Origin: Jiella mangrovi | GTDB taxonomy: Bacteria > Pseudomonadota > Alphaproteobacteria > Rhizobiales > Rhizobiaceae | Assembly (NCBI RefSeq): GCF_017815135.1 | Contig: NZ_JAGJCF010000006.1 | Location: 124,001-188,000 of the forward strand | Length of the DNA: 64,000 nt | Direction of reading: 5' to 3' | In this document: piece after piece, positions 51,664 through 60,056 of the stretch | How the letters are laid out: every line of letters starts with the position of its first letter | How positions within the stretch are numbered: position 1 is the first letter of the stretch | Notes under the pieces: generated by a model | The model's input: only the letters and a program-made list of their open reading frames with translations | The model's database searches: none | Told to the model about the DNA's origin: nothing | Position numbers and translations under genes: made by a program

Positions 51664-53169
51664 TTGGACGATCCCTTGAGATCGAAGGCGGTCGCCACTG
51701 ACGACCAGCCGGTGCCGAAGCTGCGGCGGCGGCTGTCGGCTCGGATTCTCGCGATCACCGCGCTTGCCGTGATGCTCGCCGAAGTTCTGATCTTCGTCCC
51801 GTCGATCTCGAAGTTCCGTCAGGATTGGCTGACCGCCAAGACCGAGACGGTGGCCGTTGCGGGGCTCGCCTCGGAGGAGGCCGACATCGGCTCCGGCTCG
51901 GAACTCGGACCGAACCAGGAAACGGCTCTTCTCAAGGCTCTCGACGCCGAGCTGATCGCGATCAACGACAAGGACGCCTCGCGCCTTCTTGCCCGGGCCG
52001 AAACGGTCGGCGTTCCCGATGTCCAGATCAATCTCGCCGACGAATCGATGGTCGCGATGATCCTCGGCGCCTTCGACACGCTGCTCGCCGGCGGGGATCG
52101 GATCATGCGGGTGCAGGGGCCCGTCGGCGACGGCTCCGTCCGGGCCGAGGTGGTGATGTCGGAGCAGCCGCTGCGCAAGGCGATGCTGGTCTATTCGCGC
52201 AACGTGTTCCTGTTGTCGCTGTCGATCGCGATGTTCGCCGCGCTGCTGGTCTACACCGCGATCAGCCGCTATCTCGTGCAGCCGATCCTGCGGATGACGC
52301 AGTCGATGGTCAGCTTCGGCGCCAATCCGACCGATCCCGACCGGATCATCCGGCCGAGCCGCCGCCGCGACGAGATCGGCATCGCGCAGATCGAGCTTGC
52401 GGCGATGCAAAAGCGCCTGAACGAGACACTGCGCGAGCAGCGCCATCTCGCCGATCTCGGCCTTGCCGTCTCCAAGATCAATCACGATCTGCGCAACATT
52501 CTCGCTTCCAGCCAGATGATCTCCGACCGCCTCGCGACGCTCGAGGATCCGACCGTCCAGCGCTTCGCGCCGCTGCTTCTGCGAAGCCTCGACCGGGCGC
52601 TGCACTACACCAAGTCCGTTCTCGCCTATGGCAGGGCGGTCGAGAGCGCGCCGGTGCGCCGCGAGGTGCGGCTGAGGCTTCTCGTCGATGATGTCTACGA
52701 AACCCTCGCCCTCGACGCGAAATCGCAGATCGAACTCGTCAATGCCGTGCCGACGAACCTTCTTGCCATGGTCGATCCGGACCAGTTTCACCGTGTCATC
52801 CTCAATCTCTGCCGCAATGCCGTCGAGGCCCTGTCCGGCCGGCTCGACGATCCCGAGGTCGTTGTCCGCCAGATCCGCGTCGGCGCGGAACTTCTGGAGG
52901 CGGAGCGGGGCGGCTGGGGCGGCCTGATGATCTTCGTCGAAGACACCGGCCCGGGCCTGCCGGAGGTCGCCAGGGAGAATCTGTTCAAGGCGTTTCGCGG
53001 TTCGGCCCGCTCCGGGGGAACCGGCCTCGGCTTGCCGATCGCCGCAGAGATCGTCGAAGCCCATGGCGGCGACATCAGGCTTTCCGCCCTCGATCAACCG
53101 GGCACGCGGTTCGAGATCCGCCTGCCTGCGAAGGCTGCGCGCACCGAGCTGGCCGCAGTGCGGGCATGA
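51664..53169 (+). CDS. HAMP-domain sensor histidine kinase
   Basis: A 501-residue membrane kinase. Two helices (about 26-48 and 181-200) bracket a periplasmic sensor region of ~130 residues; a HAMP domain follows (YLVQPILRMTQSMVSFG). The H-box is LAVSKINHDLRNILAS (H274), then N-box VILNLCRNAVEAL, G1 VEDTGPGLP and G2 GGTGLGLPIAAEIVEAHGG. The TTG start follows GGGGA; no ATG fits the N-terminal helix better. No response-regulator gene lies nearby, so this is an orphan kinase. Its signal is unknown; residues 85-165 show no family I can name. Confidence 0.92.
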   Translation: MDDPLRSKAVATDDQPVPKLRRRLSARILAITALAVMLAEVLIFVPSISKFRQDWLTAKTETVAVAGLASEEADIGSGSELGPNQETALLKALDAELIAINDKDASRLLARAETVGVPDVQINLADESMVAMILGAFDTLLAGGDRIMRVQGPVGDGSVRAEVVMSEQPLRKAMLVYSRNVFLLSLSIAMFAALLVYTAISRYLVQPILRMTQSMVSFGANPTDPDRIIRPSRRRDEIGIAQIELAAMQKRLNETLREQRHLADLGLAVSKINHDLRNILASSQMISDRLATLEDPTVQRFAPLLLRSLDRALHYTKSVLAYGRAVESAPVRREVRLRLLVDDVYETLALDAKSQIELVNAVPTNLLAMVDPDQFHRVILNLCRNAVEALSGRLDDPEVVVRQIRVGAELLEAERGGWGGLMIFVEDTGPGLPEVARENLFKAFRGSARSGGTGLGLPIAAEIVEAHGGDIRLSALDQPGTRFEIRLPAKAARTELAAVRA

Positions 53170-53214
53170 TCGAGCCGGGGCCGCACCGCAGTCGTGAAGA
53201 CAGATTGGCGGCCT

Positions 53215-53258
53215 TACGAAAATCGATTTCGATTCCCCAGCCGATGCTGTAGACGGCG
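53215..53258. repeat. Palindrome remnant, family B (reverse orientation)
   Basis: Read in reverse it is TCTACAGCATCGGCTGGGGA then ATCGAAATCGATTTTCG, matching the left half and core of the elements at 59910-59979 and 1369-1422. The right arm seems lost. It occupies the short gap before the TauE/SafE gene. Confidence 0.5.
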
Positions 53259-53261
53259 GCG

Positions 53262-54086
53262 ATGGCACTTCTCGACGGCGTCAGCCTTCTCCCCCTCGTC
53301 CTGACACTGCTCGCCGCCGCCGCCGCCGCGGGGTTCCTGGCGGGGCTTTTCGGCATCGGCGGGGGCGCGATTTTCGTGCCGGTGCTCTACCAGACGTTCG
53401 AGACGCTGGGGATCAGCCATCTCGTCACGATGCATCTCGCCGTCGGATCGTCGATCGCCATCATCGTGCCGACCTCGCTGCGCTCGCTGAACTCCCATCT
53501 CAAGCGGGGCGCGGTCGACATGGCGCTTCTGAGGCACTGGATCGTCGCGATTCCGCTCGGGGCCGTCGCGGGAGCCTTGCTCGCCTCGATCGCGAGTTCC
53601 ACGGAGCTCAGAGCGATCTTCGCCGTGCTCGCCTTCGCTCTCGGCGTGAAGATGCTGATCGGACGCCTGTCCATCCAGCTCGGCGCAGATCTGCCGACTG
53701 GCCTCGCCCGGCCGGCGGCCGGTTTCGTCATAGGCCTTCTGTCGGCCCTGATGGGGATCGGCGGCGGCGTTCTCAACAACACCTTCATGACGCTTTACGG
53801 CCGGCCCATCCATCAGGCGGTGGCGACCAGCGCTGGCGTCGGCGCGCTGATCGCGGTGCCCGGGCTCGTCGCCTATGTCGTCGGCGGGTGGGGGGATACG
53901 GCGCTGCCGGCCTTCAGTCTCGGTTTCGTTAATCTGTTCGCGGTCGCCATCGTCGCGCCGGCCTCGATCCTGGCCGTCCCGCTCGGTGCGACGCTCGCCC
54001 ATCGCCTCTCGCGCCGGCAACTGGAGCTCGGCTTCGGATCCTTCCTCCTGATCGTCGCCGCGCGTTTTGCCTGGAGCCTCGTGTGA
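53262..54086 (+). CDS. TauE/SafE family sulfite/anion exporter
   Basis: A 274-residue protein with eight or so hydrophobic helices. Family signatures occur twice: GFLAGLFGIGGGAIFVPVLY (first repeat) and FVIGLLSALMGIGGGVLNNT (second repeat), with HLAVGSSIAIIVPTSLRSLN and TSAGVGALIAVPGLVAYVVG after each. Members export sulfite, sulfoacetate or related organic anions. The gene is isolated between a histidine kinase and a convergent protease gene, so the substrate cannot be inferred from context. Confidence 0.93.
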   Translation: MALLDGVSLLPLVLTLLAAAAAAGFLAGLFGIGGGAIFVPVLYQTFETLGISHLVTMHLAVGSSIAIIVPTSLRSLNSHLKRGAVDMALLRHWIVAIPLGAVAGALLASIASSTELRAIFAVLAFALGVKMLIGRLSIQLGADLPTGLARPAAGFVIGLLSALMGIGGGVLNNTFMTLYGRPIHQAVATSAGVGALIAVPGLVAYVVGGWGDTALPAFSLGFVNLFAVAIVAPASILAVPLGATLAHRLSRRQLELGFGSFLLIVAARFAWSLV

Positions 54087-54134
54087 TCCTTGCCTCTTCG
54101 ACCGGCACGGCATGTGTGCGAAGCGGGCTTTGCC

Positions 54135-54845
54135 TCACTCGGTCAGGACCAGCCGGTCTCCGCGAAAGTCATAGGATGTGAGCGTCCCGAGGAAGCTCAT
54201 GCCGAGAAGGACGGCATCGAGGCCCGAACCCTCGGTGACCGCCGCGGGAACGCCATGGCGGGTGATCCCGCCGATGGTGATCTCGTCGAGCCGGATCGGC
54301 GCTGCCCTGGCGATGCCATTGGCCGTCATCACCTGATTGGTGAAATGCAGCCGCGACATGTCGATGCCGAGCGATCGTGCCATGTCGCTATCCATCGCCA
54401 CGACGGAAGCGCCGGTATCGACGATGAAGGTGGTGGCTTCGCCGTCGATCTCACCTTGGAGATAGAAGTGTCCGTCGCTGGCTCTCGTCGCCATGAAACG
54501 CTGGCGCCCGTCGTCTTCGCCGATCGGCACGACGCTGCCGGGCATGAGCACCGCGAAGACACGATTCTTGAGGGCGGAGAATTCCGGCTGGAAGGCGTAA
54601 AGGCCAATCAGCACCGCGAAGGCGAGCGTCCAGATCAGGATGCTGCTGAACATCTGCCCGAGGCGAAATCGCATGGACATCACGACCACCGCGCCGATCC
54701 CGATGCCCAGAATGGCAAGCTCGGCCAAGCGCGCGAAGCTGTCTTCGTCCATGCCGAAGACGCGGCCATCCTGGTCGAGGAAGAGAAGGGCGAGCGTCAG
54801 AGCGATCGCGCCGAGGACGAAATACAGGATGATGTCACGACGCAT
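54135..54845 (-). CDS. Membrane-anchored retropepsin-like aspartic protease (TIGR02281 type)
   Basis: A 236-residue protein. Three hydrophobic segments (about 5-24, 42-58, 68-86) precede a periplasmic or cytosolic clan AA protease domain: HFYLQGEIDGEATTFIVDTG, with the catalytic DTGAS at 143-147, then ARAAPIRLDEITIGGITRHG and VLLGMSFLGTLTSYDFRGDR. One such domain is half an active site, so it should work as a dimer. The start overlaps the DUF1289 gene by 11 bp, a pairing common in rhizobia. Substrate unknown. Confidence 0.92.
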   Translation of the reverse strand: MRRDIILYFVLGAIALTLALLFLDQDGRVFGMDEDSFARLAELAILGIGIGAVVVMSMRFRLGQMFSSILIWTLAFAVLIGLYAFQPEFSALKNRVFAVLMPGSVVPIGEDDGRQRFMATRASDGHFYLQGEIDGEATTFIVDTGASVVAMDSDMARSLGIDMSRLHFTNQVMTANGIARAAPIRLDEITIGGITRHGVPAAVTEGSGLDAVLLGMSFLGTLTSYDFRGDRLVLTE

Positions 54846-55083
54846 CGGACGCGACGACAGTCTCCGACCGTCTCTCCTTGCCGGCAGCGGCGGGCGGCTT
54901 TTGTCTTGCGGTTTCGGTCAATGCGGTCATGCGCTGGCCGAGCTCTGCCATGATCCTTTGCCGGGTGGCGGCGGAAAACCCGGCCCAGCCACCGATCTCC
55001 TCGAGCGAGCGCGCGCAACCAAGGCAAAGTCCCGTCGAGGGATCGATCGTGCAGACGCGGGTGCAGGGGCTCTCGATCGCCAT
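54835..55083 (-). CDS. DUF1289 family small cysteine protein
   Basis: An 82-residue protein. The DUF1289 core is SPCTRVCTIDPSTGLCLGCA followed by RSLEEIGGWAGFSAATRQRI, with four conserved cysteines that probably bind zinc or an Fe-S cluster. Function is unknown. The ATG at 55083 follows AAGG. It overlaps the aspartic protease gene, and the two are probably translated together. The C-terminal 25 residues are a polar tail not found in the shortest members. Confidence 0.9.
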   Translation of the reverse strand: MAIESPCTRVCTIDPSTGLCLGCARSLEEIGGWAGFSAATRQRIMAELGQRMTALTETARQKPPAAAGKERRSETVVASDAS

Positions 55084-55190
55084 GAAGACCTTGGGTTTGT
55101 GCTCGCGGTGGTTTTGCCTGGGGTGGATATGGCTTGTGAGACGGCCGTCCGCAACCGGCCGGAGCGATCGCAGGACAGGGCTTTGGGGAC

Positions 55191-56702
55191 TCACTCGCCG
55201 CTCCAGCTCGGATCGTCCAGCGCCGGCATCACTTCCAGAACGCGCGACTGGGGGAAGATGGCGATGGCCTGCGTGCCCTCGCGCAGCCTGGAGACGAGCT
55301 CGAACTTGCCGTTGTGAAGCTTCACCAGCGCCTGAACGATGGGCAGGCCGAGGCCGGTACCCTGCTCGGCGCTCTTCATCGCCACCGAACCCTGGCCGAA
55401 GGTCGACAGGACGATCGGAATCTCCGCCTCGGGGATGCCCGGACCGTCGTCCCTGACCGAGACATACTGGCCCGCCCCGGCGGTCCAGCCGACCGAGACG
55501 ACGATGGTGCCGCCGCGCGGCGTGAACTTCACCGCGTTGGACAAGAGATTGAGAATGATCTGGCGGATCGCGCGCTCGTCCGCCCACAGGGCCGGCAGAT
55601 CCGTTTCGAACTCGCCCGAGACGTGCAGACCCTTGGCTTCGGCCCGGATGCGCACCACCCCGAGGCATTCCTCGGCAATGCTCACGAGTTCGACGGCTTC
55701 CTCATTGAGGTTGAAGCGGCCCGCCTCGATGCGTGAGAGATCGAGAATTTCGTTGATCAGCCCGAGCAGGTGCTGGCCGGACGCATGAATGTCCTGGACG
55801 TAGGAGCGATAGGTGTCCGAACCCAGCGGCCCGAGCATCTCACCTGCCATCACCTCGGAAAATCCGAGGATCGCGTTCAGCGGGGTCCGCAGCTCATGGC
55901 TCATGGTGGCGAGGAAGCGGGACTTGGCGAGATTGGCCTCCTCCGCCCGTCGGCGGGCTTCGTCCGACATCACCCGCGCCGTCTCGAGCTCGGCGATCAG
56001 CTCGTCCTTTTCGGCCTGGTGCACATAGCCGCGCAGCGCCGAGCGGCGAAGGATCTCGCTGACCAGGGAAAAGAAGGCGATGGCGGCGACGAGGATTGCC
56101 GTCATCGCGATGTGGGAGGGATTGGGGCGCGCGAGAGCGCCGAGGCACAGGAAGACGGCAGCCAGCGCGAAGGTCGCCGGGACGACCGCTTTCAGCGTGA
56201 AGGAGATCATCGCCATCTGGGCGAGGACGACGAAGAGAACGGCGAAGCGGAACGTATCGAAGGCCGGCCCTGAGACGCTGCCCGCGTCGAGGGCGGCGAG
56301 ATAGGCCCAGCATAGCCCGGTCATGGCGTGGCCTGTCAGGAAAAGGCTCCGCCAGCGTGCTACCGCCTCGGCGGAGAGCGGTTCGCTGCCGAATTTGCGT
56401 GCCGTCGCGACGAGGGCGAGATAGCACCCGAGAGCGACGATGGTCCACAATGCTGCAGGGACAGGGCCGACATAGACGGACAGGCCGAAGCCAGTGGCCA
56501 TTACCGGCAGGGGTAGGATGAAGGCTGCGGCCTTGAGCGAAGCGGCATGCTGGGCGAGCAGTTCACGAGAAAAATGCGGCGCCGTCTCGCCCCGCGTTGC
56601 CAGCCTGTCACGGGCGGCACGCAGCGTTCGCCTGATTTCGCCATTCGGCGCGGCTGGACGGACGGAGCCGCGACTGAAGGTGGGTGGTGCAGCTAAGGAC
56701 AT
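55191..56702 (-). CDS. Membrane sensor histidine kinase (HisKA/HATPase)
   Basis: A 503-residue kinase. About six hydrophobic helices fall between residues 57 and 218, then a coiled linker (KDELIAELETARVMSDEARR), and the HisKA H-box ATMSHELRTPLNAILGFSEV (H269). N-box LNLLSNAVKFTPRGG, G1 VRDDGPGIPEAEIP and G2 EQGTGLGLPIVQALVKLHNG follow. There is no PAS domain; sensing is probably through the membrane domain. The ATG has no clear ribosome-binding site. It has no adjacent response regulator. The sequence type resembles alphaproteobacterial PdhS/PleC-like kinases in the catalytic core only. Confidence 0.9.
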   Translation of the reverse strand: MSLAAPPTFSRGSVRPAAPNGEIRRTLRAARDRLATRGETAPHFSRELLAQHAASLKAAAFILPLPVMATGFGLSVYVGPVPAALWTIVALGCYLALVATARKFGSEPLSAEAVARWRSLFLTGHAMTGLCWAYLAALDAGSVSGPAFDTFRFAVLFVVLAQMAMISFTLKAVVPATFALAAVFLCLGALARPNPSHIAMTAILVAAIAFFSLVSEILRRSALRGYVHQAEKDELIAELETARVMSDEARRRAEEANLAKSRFLATMSHELRTPLNAILGFSEVMAGEMLGPLGSDTYRSYVQDIHASGQHLLGLINEILDLSRIEAGRFNLNEEAVELVSIAEECLGVVRIRAEAKGLHVSGEFETDLPALWADERAIRQIILNLLSNAVKFTPRGGTIVVSVGWTAGAGQYVSVRDDGPGIPEAEIPIVLSTFGQGSVAMKSAEQGTGLGLPIVQALVKLHNGKFELVSRLREGTQAIAIFPQSRVLEVMPALDDPSWSGE

Positions 56703-56882
56703 GAAGAGACGATCGGGAGCCTGCGCTCGAGTTTCGGTCCAGCCGCAGTCTGTTTCCTCAACCTTAAAAAAATGCCTTAAAGAACCGGAAATTCGCGAAA
56801 AAATCCGCCGTCGCCCGGCCAAGGGCGGCGAACCGCCTGCAGACAGGGGGGAAGGGCGGTCATCAGCCAGGGAGGAAGCACC

Positions 56883-57494
56883 ATGCGCCTGTTCGACGGA
56901 GGCCGCGCGCCCAATCCGCGCCGCACACGGATCTTCATTGCCGAAAAGGGGATCGACGTTGCGCTCGAGCCCGTCGATATGACGAGGCTCGAACATCGTT
57001 CCGATGCGATCGCCAGCCGTAATCCGCTGAGGCGCCTGCCGGTGCTCGAACTGGCCGACGGGACGATCCTGACCGAATCGATCGCCATCTGCCGCTATCT
57101 GGAGGCGCTTCATCCAAAGCCGGCGCTCTTTGGCGAAACGCCGCTGGAGATCGCTCGCGTCGAGATGTGGAACCGGCGGATCGAACTCGGCCTCCTCGCC
57201 TCGGTCGCCGCCGCCTTCCGCCACACCCATCCGGCCATGGCCGACTGGGAGGTGCCGCAGATCGCCGCCTGGGGCGAGGCGAATCGTGAAAAGGCGGCCG
57301 AATTCCTTCGGTTCTTCGACGACCATCTCGCCGATCATCGATATGCGGCCGGCGAAGAATTCTCGGTCGCCGACATCACGGGCGTCGCCGCCATCGACTT
57401 CATGAAACCCGCGAAGATCGAGCTGCCGGCGCAACTCGCCCATGTCGCGCGCTGGTACGACGAGGTCGCGGCACGGCCGAGCATGAAAGCCTGA
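56883..57494 (+). CDS. Glutathione S-transferase family protein
   Basis: A 203-residue GST. The thioredoxin-like N-domain starts MRLFDGGRAPNPRRTRIFIA, with the conserved cis-proline region NPLRRLPVLELADGTILTES (the TES binds glutathione), then AICRYLEALHP; the helical C-domain has the EEFSVADITGVAAID block that is the GST fold's N-capping Asp motif. It should conjugate or reduce substrates with glutathione. The ATG follows GGGAGGA. The next gene starts 4 bp after its stop. Confidence 0.93.
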   Translation: MRLFDGGRAPNPRRTRIFIAEKGIDVALEPVDMTRLEHRSDAIASRNPLRRLPVLELADGTILTESIAICRYLEALHPKPALFGETPLEIARVEMWNRRIELGLLASVAAAFRHTHPAMADWEVPQIAAWGEANREKAAEFLRFFDDHLADHRYAAGEEFSVADITGVAAIDFMKPAKIELPAQLAHVARWYDEVAARPSMKA

Positions 57495-57498
57495 AAGC

Positions 57499-58149
57499 TT
57501 GTCGCAATTGTATGAAGCAAGTGGCGGCAGCGAACCGGAAAGCCCGCTCGCCCTTTACCGGACGATCCGCGCCTGCCGCATCTGCCGTGAGGCTCCGATC
57601 GGCAGGCCGTTGCCGATCGAGCCGAACCCGGTGCTGGCGCTTTCGCAAACCGCGCGGATCGTCGTCGCCGGGCAGGCGCCGGGCAATCTCGCCGACAAGT
57701 CGACGAAGCCCTTCAACGACCCTTCGGGCGTGCGGCTGCGCGACTGGATGGGGATCGGGCCCGAGATTTTCTACGACGCGGCCCGCATCGCCATTGTGCC
57801 GATGGGCTTCTGCTTTCCCGGCTATGACGACAAGGGCGGCGACCTGCCGCCGCGAAGGGAATGCCGCGCCACCTGGCACTCGCGCGTGATGGCGGCCATG
57901 CCCCAGGTCGAGCTGGTGCTGGCGATCGGGCTTTATGCCCAGCGCTTCCATATCGAGGGGGCGGGAAGGCAGTCACTGACGGAGACGGTCGCCGACTGGC
58001 GCTCCGTTCTCGACAGCGGCGGCCGCTTCGCGCCGGTCCTGCCCCTGCCGCATCCGTCCTGGCGCAACAATGCCTGGCTGAAGCGCCATGGCTGGTTTGC
58101 TGCCGAACTCCTGCCGGAACTGCAAAGAAGGGTCGCCGCGCTGATCTGA
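57499..58149 (+). CDS. Uracil-DNA glycosylase superfamily protein
   Basis: A 216-residue protein of the UDG fold. An N-terminal CRICREAPIG knuckle is followed by ARIVVAGQAPGNLADKSTKP (motif A, GQAPG), FNDPSGVRLRDWMGI, IAIVPMGFCFPG and the motif B LPLPHPSWRNNAWLKRH. These motifs place it in the uracil-DNA-glycosylase-like family often called YhhM-like or UDG family of unknown specificity; an Fe-S cluster is not evident since only the N-terminal Cys pair is seen. The TTG start lies just after the GST gene with no strong ribosome-binding site. Confidence 0.85.
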   Translation: MSQLYEASGGSEPESPLALYRTIRACRICREAPIGRPLPIEPNPVLALSQTARIVVAGQAPGNLADKSTKPFNDPSGVRLRDWMGIGPEIFYDAARIAIVPMGFCFPGYDDKGGDLPPRRECRATWHSRVMAAMPQVELVLAIGLYAQRFHIEGAGRQSLTETVADWRSVLDSGGRFAPVLPLPHPSWRNNAWLKRHGWFAAELLPELQRRVAALI

Positions 58150-58278
58150 TGAGGGGCAGGCAAAGCGGGATCGACCAAGATCCGGCGGGAGGGACAGCTT
58201 GACGGCTTGCCGGCGAGGCTCGACCATGGTCATCAATCGGCCGGACGAAACAGCCGGTCGGGACGGCAGGAGCAACAG

Positions 58279-58521
58279 ATGCAGACGATTTTCGTGCAGT
58301 TCAAATGCCAGGCGGGCATGGCCTACAAGGTGGCCGACGCGCTGGTTCTTGAGGTCGAGGAGATATCGGAGGTGTTTTCCACCTCCGGACATTACGACCT
58401 CATCGCCAAGTTCTATCTGTCAGACGACCGCGACATTGGCCATTTTGTCACCGAGCGCCTGCAGGTTCTTGATGGCGTCTCGGACACCTTCACGCTCGTC
58501 GCTTTCAAGGCCTTCGGCTAG
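58279..58521 (+). CDS. Stand-alone Lrp/AsnC ligand-binding (RAM) domain protein
   Basis: An 80-residue protein equal to the C-terminal effector domain of Lrp/AsnC regulators, without the DNA-binding part: MQTIFVQFKCQAGMAYKVAD, VEEISEVFSTSGHYDLIAKF, LQVLDGVSDTFTLVAFKAFG. Such domains form beta-alpha-beta-beta-alpha-beta dimers or octamers and bind small molecules, often amino acids. The ATG follows AGGAG. Its last 102 bases overlap the diguanylate cyclase gene in antisense. Confidence 0.93.
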   Translation: MQTIFVQFKCQAGMAYKVADALVLEVEEISEVFSTSGHYDLIAKFYLSDDRDIGHFVTERLQVLDGVSDTFTLVAFKAFG

Positions 58522-59685
58522 TTCGTCGGAGCGGCGCTCCGCACAGGGCGGCCAGATCTGGTTTCGCCCCGCCTGTTTGGCGGAATAAAGCGCCGCGTCG
58601 GCGCCGGCAATGAGGCTTTCCTGGGCGCCGCGGGAAATCCTGTCGCTCATTACGCCGATGCTGACGGTGATCGGTGTCTTGCCGTCGGCGTGGAAGATCC
58701 TGAGGGCCTCGATCTCGGCACGCAGCTCTTCGCCGATCATCAGCGCGTTCTCGGGCAGCATGTTCACCAGAAAAACCAGGAATTCCTCGCCGCCGAATCG
58801 AACCACGAGATCCTGATCCTTTCGAACCTTTCCGAGCAGGGCGTTCGCCACACGCTTCAGACAGGCATCGCCCGCAAGATGACCATTCTCGTCATTGAAG
58901 CGCTTGAAGTGATCGACATCGACCATCAGGACCGCGACCGGCAGATGCGAGGTCGTGGCCTCCAGATCGCCAAACACCGCATCGAGGCGGCGACGGTTGT
59001 AGAGGCCGGTCAGGACGTCCAGCTCGGCCTCCGTCTGGGCCTGATCGACGCGCAGCTTGTCCTGCATGGCGCGCAGGAAGCCGTGGCGGGCGTCGCGCTG
59101 CATCTGTCGATTGGCGGACAGTGAAAGATAAAGCGCCGCGCCCGCCGCCATGACGCCGATCGTGAGAACCGGCAGGGGGGCCCCGGTCGCAAAAAGCGTT
59201 CCGACATAAAGCGCGAAGCCGAAACAGCTGGTGACGAGCGCTTGATCGTATTCGAGACGCAGCAGCACGTTCATGAAAATCAGGACGACGATGGCAAGGT
59301 ACTGACAGTGCTGTGCCGCCTCGCTGGTATGATTGAGGGCGTAGATGAAGAGGATCTGCGCGACGATCGCGATTGGCCCCAGCGCGACGTAGTAGTCCCG
59401 CTTTCGAGGGTCGTTCTCTTTGCGCAGGGCAAAAGCGGAAAACACGATCAGGGGCGAGACGACGAAAAAGTGCAGCGCGGCACTCAGCCAGAACGTCCCC
59501 GGCAACAACAGGTAGTCGACGAAGAGAAAGACGTTGTAGCAAAGGAGTGTCGGCAGGAGCAGGGCATTCGACAGCCTTTGGCGGAAACGCGCACGATGCG
59601 CATCGTAGGCGGCCTCGATCTCGCTTGGAAAGGTAAACCGGTATCCACGTCCGGCAATCAGTCGATCGATGTCTGCCAGCTGCAT
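58420..59685 (-). CDS. Membrane diguanylate cyclase (GGDEF domain)
   Basis: A 421-residue protein. Residues 40-190 hold about six hydrophobic helices; the catalytic domain runs from about 222, with DVLTGLYNRRRLDAVFGDLE, VDVDHFKRFNDENGHLAGD and the active-site RFGGEEF (GGEEF 298-302), then TPITVSIGV and ADAALYSAKQAGRNQI. It should make cyclic di-GMP from GTP. The inhibitory I-site RxxD reads K289-D-Q-D292, so product inhibition may be altered. There is no EAL domain. The 3' end overlaps the RAM-domain gene on the opposite strand by 102 bp. Confidence 0.94.
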   Translation of the reverse strand: MQLADIDRLIAGRGYRFTFPSEIEAAYDAHRARFRQRLSNALLLPTLLCYNVFLFVDYLLLPGTFWLSAALHFFVVSPLIVFSAFALRKENDPRKRDYYVALGPIAIVAQILFIYALNHTSEAAQHCQYLAIVVLIFMNVLLRLEYDQALVTSCFGFALYVGTLFATGAPLPVLTIGVMAAGAALYLSLSANRQMQRDARHGFLRAMQDKLRVDQAQTEAELDVLTGLYNRRRLDAVFGDLEATTSHLPVAVLMVDVDHFKRFNDENGHLAGDACLKRVANALLGKVRKDQDLVVRFGGEEFLVFLVNMLPENALMIGEELRAEIEALRIFHADGKTPITVSIGVMSDRISRGAQESLIAGADAALYSAKQAGRNQIWPPCAERRSDELAEGLESDEREGVRDAIKNLQALGDKMANVAVV

Positions 59686-60056
59686 GGATCGCAGGCTCCC
59701 TTGCGCTGCACTTTGCCTCCACGCGGTTGAACAGAGGCTTAATCAAATGGATCGAATTGCCCCCGCTTCGGGGTCGGCGCTCCCGCAACCCGGGTCAATC
59801 GACCAGCGCGCTCGGCAAAAGTTGTGCTTCGGCGGGCATTACGATTATATTGCCGGCTTATGAAATAAGTTCGGTCATCGTCTCGCGATCGATATTCGAT
59901 CCGGCAAGCCCCTATTCTACAGCATCGGCCCGGAAATCGAAATCGATCTCCAGGCCGATGCCGCATTTCGACAATAGGGCGATTTTAGAGAAGGAGCGCC
60001 CTTTCTGCGTCCAGACGGATGCAGTGAGCTTCAAATTGGTGTGATCGAGCCTTCGC
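59686..60056. other. Intergenic region with a family B palindrome
   Basis: 371 bp between the diguanylate cyclase start and the end of the outer-membrane protein gene (both leftward). The promoter of the cyclase gene should be near 59690-59760, without clear boxes. A complete family B palindrome sits at 59910-59979. No gene seen. Confidence 0.55.
59910..59979. repeat. Dispersed palindrome, family B, complete copy
   Basis: The outer arms CCCTATT (59910-59916) and AATAGGG (59973-59979) and the inner arms GCATCGGCC (59922-59930) and GGCCGATGC (59953-59961) are both perfectly complementary, around an AATCGAAATCGAT core. The core and left arm recur at 1369 and, reversed, at 53215. It lies 77 bp after the outer-membrane protein stop on that gene's strand and could also stop its transcription. 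Confidence 0.75.
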
